This document shows positions 8,002-16,185 of a stretch of DNA of 64,000 bases, piece after piece (the first letter of the stretch is position 1; every line of letters starts with the position of its first letter). The stretch is taken from contig NZ_CP088261.1 in NCBI RefSeq assembly GCF_021117345.1, positions 434,001 to 498,000 on the forward strand, read 5' to 3'. The notes under the pieces are model-generated. The model searched no databases and was not told the DNA's origin. It was given only the letters and a program-made list of their open reading frames with translations. This DNA is from Microbacterium sp. cx-55. Lineage in GTDB: Bacteria > Actinomycetota > Actinomycetes > Actinomycetales > Microbacteriaceae. The position numbers and the translations under genes are program-made.

Positions 8002-8813
8002 CGGTTCTCCACGCCCCGCGGCGCGGGTGCGCCCTGGTGCAGCGCTTCGCGAACGGCCGTCACCATCGCGAAGAACGTCTCGTCCTCGCGGAGCGCCTCG
8101 GTGCGCGTCGCGCCCTCCAGCTGCATCGGAACGATCTCCTGGATCCGGCCGGGGCGCGGAGACATCACGACCACCCGGTCGGAGAGGAACACGGCCTCGG
8201 GGATGGAGTGCGTGACGAACACCACGGCCGCCCCGGTCTCGCCGCAGATGCGCACGAGCTCGGTCTGCATCCGCTCCCGGGTCATCTCATCGAGTGCGCC
8301 GAACGGTTCGTCCATCAGCAGCAGCTTGGGGCTCTCCGCGAGCGCGCGAGCGATCGCGACGCGCTGCTGCATTCCGCCCGACAGCTGGTCGGGATAGCGG
8401 TCGGCGACGTCGGCGAGCCCGACCATCGCGAGGAGGTCCGCCACCCGTGCGCCGCGCCCCTTCACGCCGTGCAACTCCAGCGGCAGCGACACGTTGCCCG
8501 CGACGGTCCGCCAGGGCAGCAGCCCCGCCTGCTGGAACGCGATGCCGTAGTCCTGGTCGAGGCGGGCGCGCGCCGGCGGCTTGCCGAACACCGAGATCGT
8601 GCCGGCGGTGGCCTGGTCGAGGTCGGCGATCAGTCGCATGAGCGTCGACTTGCCGCATCCGGACGGTCCGATCAGCGAGACGAATTCGCCCGGGGCGACG
8701 TCCAGGTCGATGCCCTGCAGGGCCTGGACGGGCCCGGTTCGTGTCGCGAACGTCTTGTCGACGCCCGAGATATGGACGGCCGGTGGGGCCGTGGTGCTGC
8801 GGTCGATGCTCAC
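7998..8813 (-). CDS. ABC transporter ATP-binding protein (SsuB/TauB type)
   Basis: The energising ATPase of the importer, 271 residues. Walker A is GPSGCGKST, the Q-loop lies in AFQQAGLLPWRTV, the signature is LSGGMQQR, Walker B is LLLMDEPFGALD and the H-loop is VTHSIPEA. It belongs to the nitrate/sulfonate/taurine subfamily, matching the NMT1-like binding protein. The frame is open to 9620, but the start is the GTG at 8813, which overlaps the upstream permease stop (GTGA) and has GGAGG about 6 nt before it; the upstream part is another frame of the permease gene. Confidence 0.9.
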   Translation of the reverse strand: MSIDRSTTAPPAVHISGVDKTFATRTGPVQALQGIDLDVAPGEFVSLIGPSGCGKSTLMRLIADLDQATAGTISVFGKPPARARLDQDYGIAFQQAGLLPWRTVAGNVSLPLELHGVKGRGARVADLLAMVGLADVADRYPDQLSGGMQQRVAIARALAESPKLLLMDEPFGALDEMTRERMQTELVRICGETGAAVVFVTHSIPEAVFLSDRVVVMSPRPGRIQEIVPMQLEGATRTEALREDETFFAMVTAVREALHQGAPAPRGVENR

Positions 8814-9778
8814 GCGTTGTCCTCCCCGCGTCGGTAATTCTTGAGTACGGCGCCGAGCAGAGCCACGAACGCGGCGGATACGAGCCCGAGCGCGATGGCG
8901 CCGAAGATCGGGCCCCAGGGCTTCGCCGGATCGCCCGATGCCTGCCCGGCGTACTGGATCAGGATGCGGCCGATGCCGCCCTGAAGGCCGGTGGATACCT
9001 CGGCGACGACGGCGCCGACGACGGCGCCCGCCGCACCGAGCCGGAGCGCGGGGATGAGGTACGGGACGGCGGCCGGGAGGCGCAGGTGCAGGAGCGTCTG
9101 CCACGAACTCGCGGCGTACGTGTGCAGCAGTTCGGTGTGGATGCGGTCGGGGGACTGGAGCCCCCGCAGCGCGCCGACCGCGACCGGGAAGAACGCCAGA
9201 TAGCTCGCGATCAGCGCGACGCTCATCCAGTCCTCCCACTCGAACGAGCCGATCTCGATCCGCGAGCCCCAGCTCTTCACGATGGGGGCGAAAGCGATGA
9301 GCGGTACGGTCTGGCTGAGCACGATCCAGGGGAGGATCGCCCACTCCGCGATCCGCCAGCGCTGCATGAGGAGCGCGAACGCGAACCCGACGATGACGCC
9401 GACGATCCAGCCGACCGCGGCGATCCCGAGGGTGACGAGGGCGGCGAGCAGCACCTCGAGCCAGAGCGGACGCGCGGTCGGTGAGGAGGTCACCGGTTCG
9501 AGCAGGCGGGTCGCCATCTCCCAGATGTGCGGCATCGCGAGGTCCGTCGTCCGCGGCAGCACACGCAGCTCCCCGATCACGACGCCGTCCGCGGGGCCGA
9601 GGAACTTGTACAGCTCCCACAGCACCGCGACCGCCACGACGCCCGCGAGGCCGTAGGCCCCGGCGCGCAGCATCCGTCCGCCGCTCGCGCTCTTCTTCCG
9701 CCCGCGAGACGGCAGTGGGGCCTCGAGACGTTGGTCCGGAACCACCGTCTCGTCGCCGAACTGCGGTTTCGTCGTCAT
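8810..9778 (-). CDS. ABC transporter permease (BPD type), second subunit
   Basis: A 322-residue permease with a 35-residue charged cytoplasmic N-terminus and about six to seven membrane segments. The coupling loop is YAASSWQTLLHLRLPAAVP. It is related to the permease at 7222-8001 but longer, with an insertion between the first two membrane segments. The ATG at 9778 overlaps the stop of the oxidoreductase gene (ATGA) and its own stop overlaps the ATPase start, so three genes form a tight coupled block. Confidence 0.88.
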   Translation of the reverse strand: MTTKPQFGDETVVPDQRLEAPLPSRGRKKSASGGRMLRAGAYGLAGVVAVAVLWELYKFLGPADGVVIGELRVLPRTTDLAMPHIWEMATRLLEPVTSSPTARPLWLEVLLAALVTLGIAAVGWIVGVIVGFAFALLMQRWRIAEWAILPWIVLSQTVPLIAFAPIVKSWGSRIEIGSFEWEDWMSVALIASYLAFFPVAVGALRGLQSPDRIHTELLHTYAASSWQTLLHLRLPAAVPYLIPALRLGAAGAVVGAVVAEVSTGLQGGIGRILIQYAGQASGDPAKPWGPIFGAIALGLVSAAFVALLGAVLKNYRRGEDNA

Positions 9779-10791
9779 CGCTTGGCGGTGATGTGCTCGG
9801 AGAGCGCGGGGATGACGGTTTCGCCGTAGACCCGCATCGTCTCCTCCTTGTTGTCGTGCTGGAGGTAGCCGGCGAACTGGGTCACGCCGATCGCGCGAAG
9901 CTGTTCGAGCTTGGCGATGTGCTCTTCGGCGGTGCCCAGGATGCAGAACCGGTCGATGATCTCGTCGGGCACGAAGTCGACGTGGTCGTTGCCGGACTTT
10001 CCGTGCGAGTTGTAGTCGTAGCCCTCGCGGCCCGCGATGTAGTCGGTGAGCGCTGCGGGAACATCGCCCTCGGTGCCGTACTTCGAGACGATGTCGGCGA
10101 CGTGGTTGCCGACCATCCCCCCGAACCAGCGGCACTGGTCGCGCATGTGGTCGATGTCGTCGCCGATGTACATCGGGGCGGCGACGCAGAAAGCGATCGA
10201 CTCCGGGTCGCGGCCGGCGGCGGCGGCCGCATCCTTGACGACCTTGATCATCCAGGCGGCGATGTCGACGTCGGCCAGCTGCAGGATGAAACCGTCGCCG
10301 ACCTCGCCGGTCAGCTTCAGGGCGAGCGGACCGTACGCGGCGACCCACACGTCGAGTTCCGATCCCCGGCTCCACGGGAACTGCAGCGTGGCGCCGTTGT
10401 ACTCGACCGCGCGGGAGTTGCCCAGTTCGCGGATGACGTGGATCGACTCGCGCAGCTCCCGGAGGGTCGTCGGCTTGCCGTTCGTCACCCGCACGGCCGA
10501 GTCGCCGCGACCGATGCCGCAGATCGTCCGGTTGCCGTACATCTCGTTCAGTGTGGCGAAGACGGATGCGGTCACGGTCCAGTCGCGCGTCGCCGGGTTC
10601 GTCACGAACGGCCCGACGGTCACCCGCCTCGTCGCGTTCAGGATGGCGGAGTGCACGACGTACGGCTCCTGCCACAGCAGGTGCGAGTCGAACGTCCACA
10701 CGTGGCTGAAGCCGTGGGCCTCGGCGAGCTGTGCGAGCTGCACCGTGCGGGATGCGGGCGGGTTGGTCTGCAGGACGACGCCGAAGTCCAT
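9775..10791 (-). CDS. LLM-class F420-dependent oxidoreductase (TIGR03842-like)
   Basis: A 338-residue TIM-barrel enzyme of the bacterial luciferase-like family, close to the F420-dependent branch (related to methylene-tetrahydromethanopterin reductase). Landmarks are MDFGVVLQTNPPASRTVQLA, GFSHVWTFDSHLLWQEPYV, GPFVTNPATRDWTVTASV, CGIGRGDSAVRV and VWVAAYGPLALKLTGEVGDG. The cofactor is inferred from the subfamily. The genes on both sides are the importer and a dihydropyrimidinase, so it may reduce or oxidise the imported ring before or after opening; no classical dihydropyrimidine dehydrogenase is present in the window. GGGGGAA precedes the start. Confidence 0.85.
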   Translation of the reverse strand: MDFGVVLQTNPPASRTVQLAQLAEAHGFSHVWTFDSHLLWQEPYVVHSAILNATRRVTVGPFVTNPATRDWTVTASVFATLNEMYGNRTICGIGRGDSAVRVTNGKPTTLRELRESIHVIRELGNSRAVEYNGATLQFPWSRGSELDVWVAAYGPLALKLTGEVGDGFILQLADVDIAAWMIKVVKDAAAAAGRDPESIAFCVAAPMYIGDDIDHMRDQCRWFGGMVGNHVADIVSKYGTEGDVPAALTDYIAGREGYDYNSHGKSGNDHVDFVPDEIIDRFCILGTAEEHIAKLEQLRAIGVTQFAGYLQHDNKEETMRVYGETVIPALSEHITAKR

Positions 10792-10835
10792 GTCGTTCCC
10801 CCTTCTTACTGCTGTCTGTCTGGGTGCCCCGGTCG

Positions 10836-10909
10836 ATGTCCCACTATTTGCTGTCCATGTCCCACAATTTGCCGTTCTGACAGCGGCAAAGCGGCAAAAA
10901 GTGGGACAT
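10836..10909. repeat. Tandem 21-bp repeat plus inverted third copy in the operon gap
   Basis: Two 21-bp copies lie head to tail at 10836-10856 and 10857-10877, both beginning ATGTCCCAC, with three differences. A third copy of the core (ATGTCCCACTTTTTGCCG on the minus strand) lies inverted at about 10892-10909. Copies two and three can form a roughly 18-bp hairpin with two mismatches. A GCGGCAAA pair lies between them. The element sits in the only sizeable gap of the operon (10792-10935) and may be an operator, an mRNA-processing hairpin or a small mobile-element footprint. Confidence 0.75.
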
Positions 10910-10935
10910 GGGTGGCAGACCTGGGGGAGCTCGCC

Positions 10936-12378
10936 TCAGATGAGGTACTGGCTGAGGCCGCGCGGGATGTAGCGGCCGTCGCCCGCGCGACCGAGGTACG
11001 CGCCGCTGTCGACCACGACCTTGCCGCGCGAGAGGACGGTGTCCACGTGGCCGTCGATCTCGAAGCCGTCCCACGCGGAGTAGTCCATGTTCATGTGGTG
11101 CGACTTGCCGGGGCCGATGCCGATCGAGGTGTGGCCGTTCGGGTCGTAGACGACGACGTCGCCGTCGGCGCCGGGCTGGATGACGCCCTTCTTCCCGTAC
11201 ATGCCGAACATCCGCGCCGGCGTCGTGCTGGTGAGCTCGACCCATCGCGGCAGGGTGATCTGGCCGGTGACGACGCCCTGGTACATGAGGTCCATCCGGT
11301 GCTCGACCGACCCGATGCCGTTGGGGATCTTCGAGAAGTCGCCGATCCCCATGTCTTTCTGGCCCTTCATGCAGAACGGGCAGTGGTCGGTGGAGACCAT
11401 CTGGATGTCGTTCGTGCGCAGGCTCTGCCACATGTGGTGCTGGTGGCCCTCGTGCTTCGACCGGAGCGGCGTCGAGCACACCCACTTCGCGCCCTCGAAA
11501 TCGCCCCACTCCTCGCTCGACGCGCCGAGCTGGTCTTCGAGGCTGAGGTAGAGGTACTGCGGGCAGGTCTCCCCGAACACGTTCAGGCCGCGGTCGCGGG
11601 CGGCGGCGATCTGTTCGACCGCCTGCTTGGCGCTCACGTGCACCACATAGAGCGGTGCGCCGGTCAGGTCGGCGATCATGATCGCGCGGTGGGTGGCTTC
11701 TTCCTCGGCCTGCCACGGGCGGGTGGTGCCGTGGAAGTACGGCGACGTGTGCCCTGCATCCCGTGCCTGCTGCACGAGGACGTCGATCATCGCGCCGTTC
11801 TCGGCGTGCATCATCATCATCGCGCCGTTGTCGGCGCCCTTCTGGAACGCGCGCAGGATCTGGCCGTCGTCGGAGAGGAACACGCCCCTGTAGGCCATGA
11901 AGAGCTTGAAGCTCGTCACGCCCTCGGCGATCAGTTCGTCCATCGCGGTCAGCGAGGACTCCTGCACGTCCGACAGGATCTGGTGGAAGCCGTAGTCGAT
12001 CGCGCAGTTGCCGGCGGCCTTCTCCTGCCAGGCGTAGTACTGCTCGAGGATGTTCTCTTCCGGGTACTGCACGACGAAGTCGACGATCGAGGTGGTTCCG
12101 CCGATCGCCGCCGCGCGGGTGCCGGTCTCGAAGGTGTCCGAGGCCTGCGTTCCCCCGAACGGCATCTCCATGTGGGTGTGCGCGTCGATGCCGCCGGGGA
12201 TCACGTACTTGCCGGTCGCATCGACGACCGTGTCGACGGATGCGGTGAGGTCGTGCCCGAGCAGGGTCGACCCGGGAGCGAGAACCGCGACAATGGTCTC
12301 GCCGTCGATCAGCACATCCGCCTCGCCCGTGCCGGTCGCGTTGACGACGGTGCCGCCGGTGATGAGTGTCGTTGCCAT
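10936..12378 (-). CDS. hydA: Dihydropyrimidinase / hydantoinase
   Basis: Cyclic amidohydrolase of 480 residues, expected to open dihydropyrimidines or hydantoins to N-carbamoyl amino acids. All binuclear zinc ligands are visible: His67 and His69 in DAHTHMEM, the carboxylated Lys158 in TSFKLFMAYRG, His191 in MMMHAENG, His247 in YVVHVSA and Asp331 in STDHCPF. The start at 12378 has AAGGCGA upstream and lies 11 nt after the nitrilase gene stop; the frame is open far upstream only because it runs antisense-free through that gene. Stereo- and ring-specificity cannot be read from sequence. Confidence 0.93.
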   Translation of the reverse strand: MATTLITGGTVVNATGTGEADVLIDGETIVAVLAPGSTLLGHDLTASVDTVVDATGKYVIPGGIDAHTHMEMPFGGTQASDTFETGTRAAAIGGTTSIVDFVVQYPEENILEQYYAWQEKAAGNCAIDYGFHQILSDVQESSLTAMDELIAEGVTSFKLFMAYRGVFLSDDGQILRAFQKGADNGAMMMMHAENGAMIDVLVQQARDAGHTSPYFHGTTRPWQAEEEATHRAIMIADLTGAPLYVVHVSAKQAVEQIAAARDRGLNVFGETCPQYLYLSLEDQLGASSEEWGDFEGAKWVCSTPLRSKHEGHQHHMWQSLRTNDIQMVSTDHCPFCMKGQKDMGIGDFSKIPNGIGSVEHRMDLMYQGVVTGQITLPRWVELTSTTPARMFGMYGKKGVIQPGADGDVVVYDPNGHTSIGIGPGKSHHMNMDYSAWDGFEIDGHVDTVLSRGKVVVDSGAYLGRAGDGRYIPRGLSQYLI

Positions 12379-12389
12379 GACGGGTCGCC

Positions 12390-13238
12390 TTATGGTGCCG
12401 AGATCGGGCCGTAGGAGTCCGGCCGCCGGTCGCGGAAGAACTGCCAGTCGTCGCGCATCTCCTGCACGAGGTGCATGTCGAGATCCCGGATGAGGATCTC
12501 TTCGTGCTCGGAGGATCCGCGCTCGCCGACGAAGTTGCCGCGCGGGTCGATCACCTGGCTGGTGCCGTAGAAGTCGACGGCGAGGTCGCCGTACTCGTTG
12601 TCTTCGCGCCCGACGCGGTTCGGCTGCAGCACGAAGTAGCCGTTCGCGACGGCGGCGGCGGGTCCTTCGACCTCCCACAGGCGGTTGCTCAGACCGGGCT
12701 TGGTCGCGTTGGGGTTGAACACCATGTGCGCGCCGTTCAGGCCGAGGGCGCGCCATCCCTCCGGGAAGTGCCGGTCGTAGCAGATGTAGAGCCCGACCTT
12801 GCCGACGGCGGTGTCGAAGACGGGGTAGCCGAGGTTTCCCGGACGGAAGTAGAACTTCTCCCAGAACCGGTCGAGGTGGGGGATGTGGTGCTTGCGGTAC
12901 GAGCCGAGCACGGAGCCGTCCGCATCCACCATGACGGCGGTGTTGTAGTAGACGCCGGTCTGCTGCTCCTCGTAGATCGGGAGCACCATCACGAGACCGA
13001 GTTCCTTCGCGAGAGCGGCGAAGCGCTGCACGATGGGGCCGTCCACGGGCTCCGCGTAGCCGTAGTACTTCTTGTCCTGCGTGATGCCGAAGTAGGGGCC
13101 GTAGAAGAGCTCCTGGAAGGAGATCACCTGGGCGCCCTGCGCCGCAGCCTCCCTCGCGAACCCCTCGTGCTTGTCGAGCATCGACGCCTTGTCGCCTGTC
13201 CAAGTCGTCTGCGTGATCGCTGCGCGGACCGTCGTCAT
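12390..13238 (-). CDS. Carbon-nitrogen hydrolase (beta-ureidopropionase / N-carbamoyl amino acid hydrolase-like)
   Basis: Nitrilase-superfamily amidase of 282 residues. The catalytic triad is Glu43 (ISFQELFYG), Lys116 (GSYRKHHIPH) and Cys153 (LYICYDRHFPE). Placed directly before a dihydropyrimidinase, the likely reaction is hydrolysis of the N-carbamoyl product to a beta-amino acid, CO2 and ammonia. ATG at 13238 has GGAGG 6 nt upstream and is preferred over upstream in-frame codons. It is the first gene of the seven-gene operon; no regulator is encoded within it. Confidence 0.9.
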   Translation of the reverse strand: MTTVRAAITQTTWTGDKASMLDKHEGFAREAAAQGAQVISFQELFYGPYFGITQDKKYYGYAEPVDGPIVQRFAALAKELGLVMVLPIYEEQQTGVYYNTAVMVDADGSVLGSYRKHHIPHLDRFWEKFYFRPGNLGYPVFDTAVGKVGLYICYDRHFPEGWRALGLNGAHMVFNPNATKPGLSNRLWEVEGPAAAVANGYFVLQPNRVGREDNEYGDLAVDFYGTSQVIDPRGNFVGERGSSEHEEILIRDLDMHLVQEMRDDWQFFRDRRPDSYGPISAP

Positions 13239-13290
13239 CGTCGCCTCCAAGTGGGTGAACCGGGTGTGCGGAACCATATCGTTCACGGGG

Positions 13291-13308
13291 GTCGCCGGCT
13301 ACGGCGAC
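13291..13308. repeat. Perfect 7-bp inverted repeat in the divergent intergenic region
   Basis: GTCGCCG and CGGCGAC flank GCTA, 53 nt upstream of the amidohydrolase gene. The 254-bp region between the divergent operon and kinase gene has no other clear signal apart from the kinase -10. It could be an operator for the minus-strand operon, but chance is possible at this GC content. Confidence 0.35.
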
Positions 13309-13480
13309 GGGTCCGTCCCCGTGGGGTCATCTTTCGGGATCGACATTTCTCGGCCGTTTCGCCCTGTGACGGGGTGGTTAATGCTCCCGTGTATCCGCGG
13401 GCGGGAGCGGGAAGGCCGCGCTCGGGAACGGGCGTGGCGGGATACATCGGCAGACGGATGCTGCGGCGGGCGCCGCGCCG

Positions 13481-13486
13481 TAGCGT
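13481..13486 (+). promoter_or_regulatory. Putative -10 element (TAGCGT) for leaderless kinase mRNA
   Basis: TAGCGT is followed by GGAGGA and then GTG at 13493. The GGAGG is only 1 nt from the GTG, too close for normal use, so the hexamer spacing favours leaderless translation. Confidence 0.5.
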
Positions 13487-13492
13487 GGAGGA

Positions 13493-14674
13493 GTGTTCCG
13501 TCCACTGAAGACCTGGCAGCTCGTCGTCGACGTCGGCGGCGCTCTTGTCTTCATCGTGCTGTTCGGCGGCCTCTTCGCGTCCGGCGGTGCCGATTCCCCG
13601 CTCCAGGAGTTCTTCGTCGCCCTCGGGATGGCGGCGGCGCTCGCGGTGCGACGGAAGTCGCCGGCGTTGTCTCTCGCGGTCGCGTGGGTCACCGCGATCG
13701 CGCAGATGGCGCTCGGGATGACGCCGACGGCCGCGAACCTCGCCGTGTTCGGGGTGCTGTACGTGACGGCCGCCTACGGATCGCGGCTCGTGTTCTGGCT
13801 GGGCTTCGCGTCATCCTTCGTCGGTGCGGCGGCGATCGCGCTCTACCTGGTCGTGGTGATCCCCGCCTTCGCTGGAAGCACTATCGCGGTCGGCAACCTC
13901 CCGATCGTTCTGTTGGTGATGCTCGCCGCGGGCTTCGCCCTCCTACTGTCGTGGACCGCGGGCGCGCTCGTGCGGACCGCCGCCCGCGCGGCGCAGAACC
14001 GGATCGCCCGCGACCGCGCGCAGGGCGAGGCGGCCGCGGAGCAGGAGCGGGTGCGGATCGCCCGCGACATGCACGACGTCGTCGCGCATTCCCTCGCGGT
14101 CGTCATCGCGCAGGCCGACGGCGCGCGGTACGCCGCAGCGGCCGACCCGTCGGTGGCGACCGCGGCGCTCTCCACGATCTCCACGACGGCACGCGCTGCC
14201 CTCGCCGACGTGCGGATGCTGCTCACCCAGCTGCGGCACAGCCAGGGCGACGGGCCGCAACCCGGGATCACCGACCTCGACGATCTCTTCGCGCAGGTGC
14301 GGGCGGCGGGCGTAGATCTGCGGATCGAGGTCGCGCCGCTGCCGCCGGACGATGTTCCGGCATCCGTGCAGCTCGCGGTCTTCCGCATCCTGCAGGAGGC
14401 CCTGACCAACGCGCTCCGGCACGGGGGTGCGGGGCCTGTCCGCGTGCACCTCGCCTGGCACGGCGACCGTTGCGACCTCGCCGTGCGCAATCCGCTGCCC
14501 CCGCGCAGCGCCGCCCGTGCGGGGCTCGACATCGACGCGGTCGAGCGCGGCCCCGGCCACGGCATCATCGGCATGCGCGAGCGTGCGCAGCTCGTGGGCG
14601 GGTCGCTTCGGGTCGGACCCGACGACGATCAGTTCGTCGTCACGGCCACCCTTCCGATCGGAGAGCGCTCATGA
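13493..14674 (+). CDS. Two-component sensor histidine kinase (HisKA_3/NarL-partner type)
   Basis: A 393-residue membrane kinase. Residues 1-160 hold about five hydrophobic segments and no large extracellular domain, so the signal is probably sensed in or at the membrane. A short linker leads to the dimerisation box RIARDMHDVVAHSLAVV with phospho-acceptor His194, then an ATPase domain with the N-box LTNALRHGG and G-box GHGIIGMRERA. The stop overlaps the start of the response regulator gene (ATGA). The downstream MacB-type ABC genes are probable targets, by analogy with envelope-stress modules; this is inference. Confidence 0.9.
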   Translation: MFRPLKTWQLVVDVGGALVFIVLFGGLFASGGADSPLQEFFVALGMAAALAVRRKSPALSLAVAWVTAIAQMALGMTPTAANLAVFGVLYVTAAYGSRLVFWLGFASSFVGAAAIALYLVVVIPAFAGSTIAVGNLPIVLLVMLAAGFALLLSWTAGALVRTAARAAQNRIARDRAQGEAAAEQERVRIARDMHDVVAHSLAVVIAQADGARYAAAADPSVATAALSTISTTARAALADVRMLLTQLRHSQGDGPQPGITDLDDLFAQVRAAGVDLRIEVAPLPPDDVPASVQLAVFRILQEALTNALRHGGAGPVRVHLAWHGDRCDLAVRNPLPPRSAARAGLDIDAVERGPGHGIIGMRERAQLVGGSLRVGPDDDQFVVTATLPIGERS

Positions 14675-15318
14675 AGAACACCATCCGCGTGGTGCTCGTC
14701 GACGACCAGGGTCTCTTCCGGGCGGGCATCCGGATGCTGGTCGATTCGCAGAGCGACCTCGAGGTCGTCGGCGAAGCCGCGGACGGCCGCGAGGCGATCG
14801 CGGTCGTCCGCGCGACGCGGCCCGACGTCGTGCTGATGGACATCCGGATGCCGGTGCTCGACGGTCTCGCCGCGACCGCCGAACTGCTGCAAGACCCGGA
14901 TCCGCCGCGGATCGTGATGCTCACGACCTTCGATCTCGACGAGGCCGCCGCCCGCGCCATCCGTCAGGGCGCGAGCGGGTTCCTCCTGAAGGACGCGGAC
15001 CCCGAGTTCCTGCTGGCGGCGATCCGCACCGTGCACGCGGGATCCGCCGTGATCGCCGCCGCCGCGACCCGCGATCTCTTCGCGCGATTCGCGGATGCGG
15101 CACCCGCCCCGGTTCCGTCGACCTTCCTCACCCTCACCGAGCGCGAGCGGGAGATCTTCGCGCTCGCCGCGAGAGGGCTCTCGAACGCCGAGATCGCGGG
15201 CCGCGAGTTCCTCTCCGAGGCGACGGTGAAGACGCACATCAGTCGGATCCTCGCGAAGCTGTCGCTGCGCGACCGGGTGCAGCTCGTCGTCTTCGCATTC
15301 GAGCACGGTCTGGCCTGA
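14671..15318 (+). CDS. NarL/LuxR-family response regulator
   Basis: A 215-residue transcription factor. The receiver domain has the acidic pair Asp11-Asp12, phosphorylation site Asp57 (VLMDIRMP), the TTFD segment and Lys107 (FLLKDAD). The C-terminal LuxR-type helix-turn-helix covers about residues 148-210 (LTEREREIFALAARGLSNAE, then EATVKTHISRILAKL). It is translationally coupled to the histidine kinase and is therefore its cognate partner. Confidence 0.93.
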   Translation: MKNTIRVVLVDDQGLFRAGIRMLVDSQSDLEVVGEAADGREAIAVVRATRPDVVLMDIRMPVLDGLAATAELLQDPDPPRIVMLTTFDLDEAAARAIRQGASGFLLKDADPEFLLAAIRTVHAGSAVIAAAATRDLFARFADAAPAPVPSTFLTLTEREREIFALAARGLSNAEIAGREFLSEATVKTHISRILAKLSLRDRVQLVVFAFEHGLA

Positions 15319-15399
15319 GCAGCATCCGGTTCGGATGTCATCCTCCGGATGTAGACCGGCCGCGACCTCGGGCTGACGCGGCGGGCAGGCCCCGATTTC

Positions 15400-15405
15400 T
15401 AGCGT
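15400..15405 (+). promoter_or_regulatory. Putative -10 element (TAGCGT) for a leaderless ABC transporter mRNA
   Basis: TAGCGT, CGGGGT, then ATG at 15412. It lies in the 93-nt gap after the response regulator gene, so the ABC genes can be expressed separately from the kinase genes and could be controlled by the regulator. Confidence 0.5.
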
Positions 15406-15411
15406 CGGGGT

Positions 15412-16185
15412 ATGCACATTCCTTCCAGCGAACTCGGGCTCGCGGCCCGCGTCCAACGACTCACGAAGACCTACGGCACCGGCGACGGCGCCGTGCGCGC
15501 GCTCGACGATGTCGGTGTCGGCATCCGCCGCGGTGATTTCACCGCGATCATGGGCCCGTCCGGATCGGGCAAGTCCACGCTCATGCACATCATGGCGGGC
15601 CTCGACGCCCCCACCCGGGGCAGCGTGTGGATCGGTGACACCGAGATCACCGGGCTCTCCGACCTCGATCTGACGATCCTCCGGCGACGGCGGATCGGGT
15701 TCGTGTTCCAGTCGTTCAACCTCGTGCCGACGCTCGACGCCCTCGGCAACATCATGCTGCCCTTCGACCTCGACGGACGCCGCCCGACGGCGCTCGAGCG
15801 GTCGCGGATCGATGGCCTCATCGAGAGTCTGGGGCTCACGGGCCGGGTGCGGCACCGGCCGCACCAGCTCAGCGGCGGACAGCAGCAGCGCGTCGCGATC
15901 GCTCGCGCCCTCGCCACCGCGCCCGATCTGGTGTTCGCCGATGAACCGACCGGCAACCTCGACTCGCGCACCGGGCGCGAGGTGCTGGGGCTCCTTCGCG
16001 CCGCCAGTCGCGACCACGGCCAGACGATCGCGATGGTCACGCACGATCCGATCGCCGCGAGCCACGCCGACCGCGTGCTGCACCTGGCCGACGGCCGCGT
16101 GGTCGCCGACCAGCGCGGGCAGACGGCCGAGGAGATCTCGGCCTTTATGCTCGCCGCCGAGCTCGGTGCGGAGGCGTCGGCGTGA
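15412..16185 (+). CDS. ABC transporter ATP-binding protein (MacB/LolD type)
   Basis: A 257-residue ATPase of the MacB/LolD/FtsE group that works with FtsX-like permeases in peptide, antibiotic or lipoprotein handling rather than in classical import. Walker A is GPSGSGKST, the Q-loop FVFQSFNLVPTLDALGNI, signature LSGGQQQR, Walker B LVFADEPTGNLD and H-loop VTHDPIAA. Its stop overlaps the permease start (GTGA). It follows a two-component system, an arrangement often seen for envelope-stress or antimicrobial-peptide resistance exporters. Confidence 0.92.
   Translation: MHIPSSELGLAARVQRLTKTYGTGDGAVRALDDVGVGIRRGDFTAIMGPSGSGKSTLMHIMAGLDAPTRGSVWIGDTEITGLSDLDLTILRRRRIGFVFQSFNLVPTLDALGNIMLPFDLDGRRPTALERSRIDGLIESLGLTGRVRHRPHQLSGGQQQRVAIARALATAPDLVFADEPTGNLDSRTGREVLGLLRAASRDHGQTIAMVTHDPIAASHADRVLHLADGRVVADQRGQTAEEISAFMLAAELGAEASA

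Noticed and set aside
8813..9620. ABC ATPase with an N-terminal extension of about 270 residues
   Set aside because: The extension is a shifted frame of the permease gene at 8810-9778; GTG 8813 with GGAGG and GTGA overlap is the true start.
10836..10909. Insertion-sequence end
   Set aside because: Inverted copies suggest it, but there is no transposase, target duplication or broken gene; kept only as an unexplained repeat.
12378..13203. Extended dihydropyrimidinase beginning far upstream
   Set aside because: The open frame upstream of 12378 overlaps the nitrilase gene in another frame and gives low-complexity Arg-rich sequence; the ATG at 12378 has a ribosome site and the family N-terminus.
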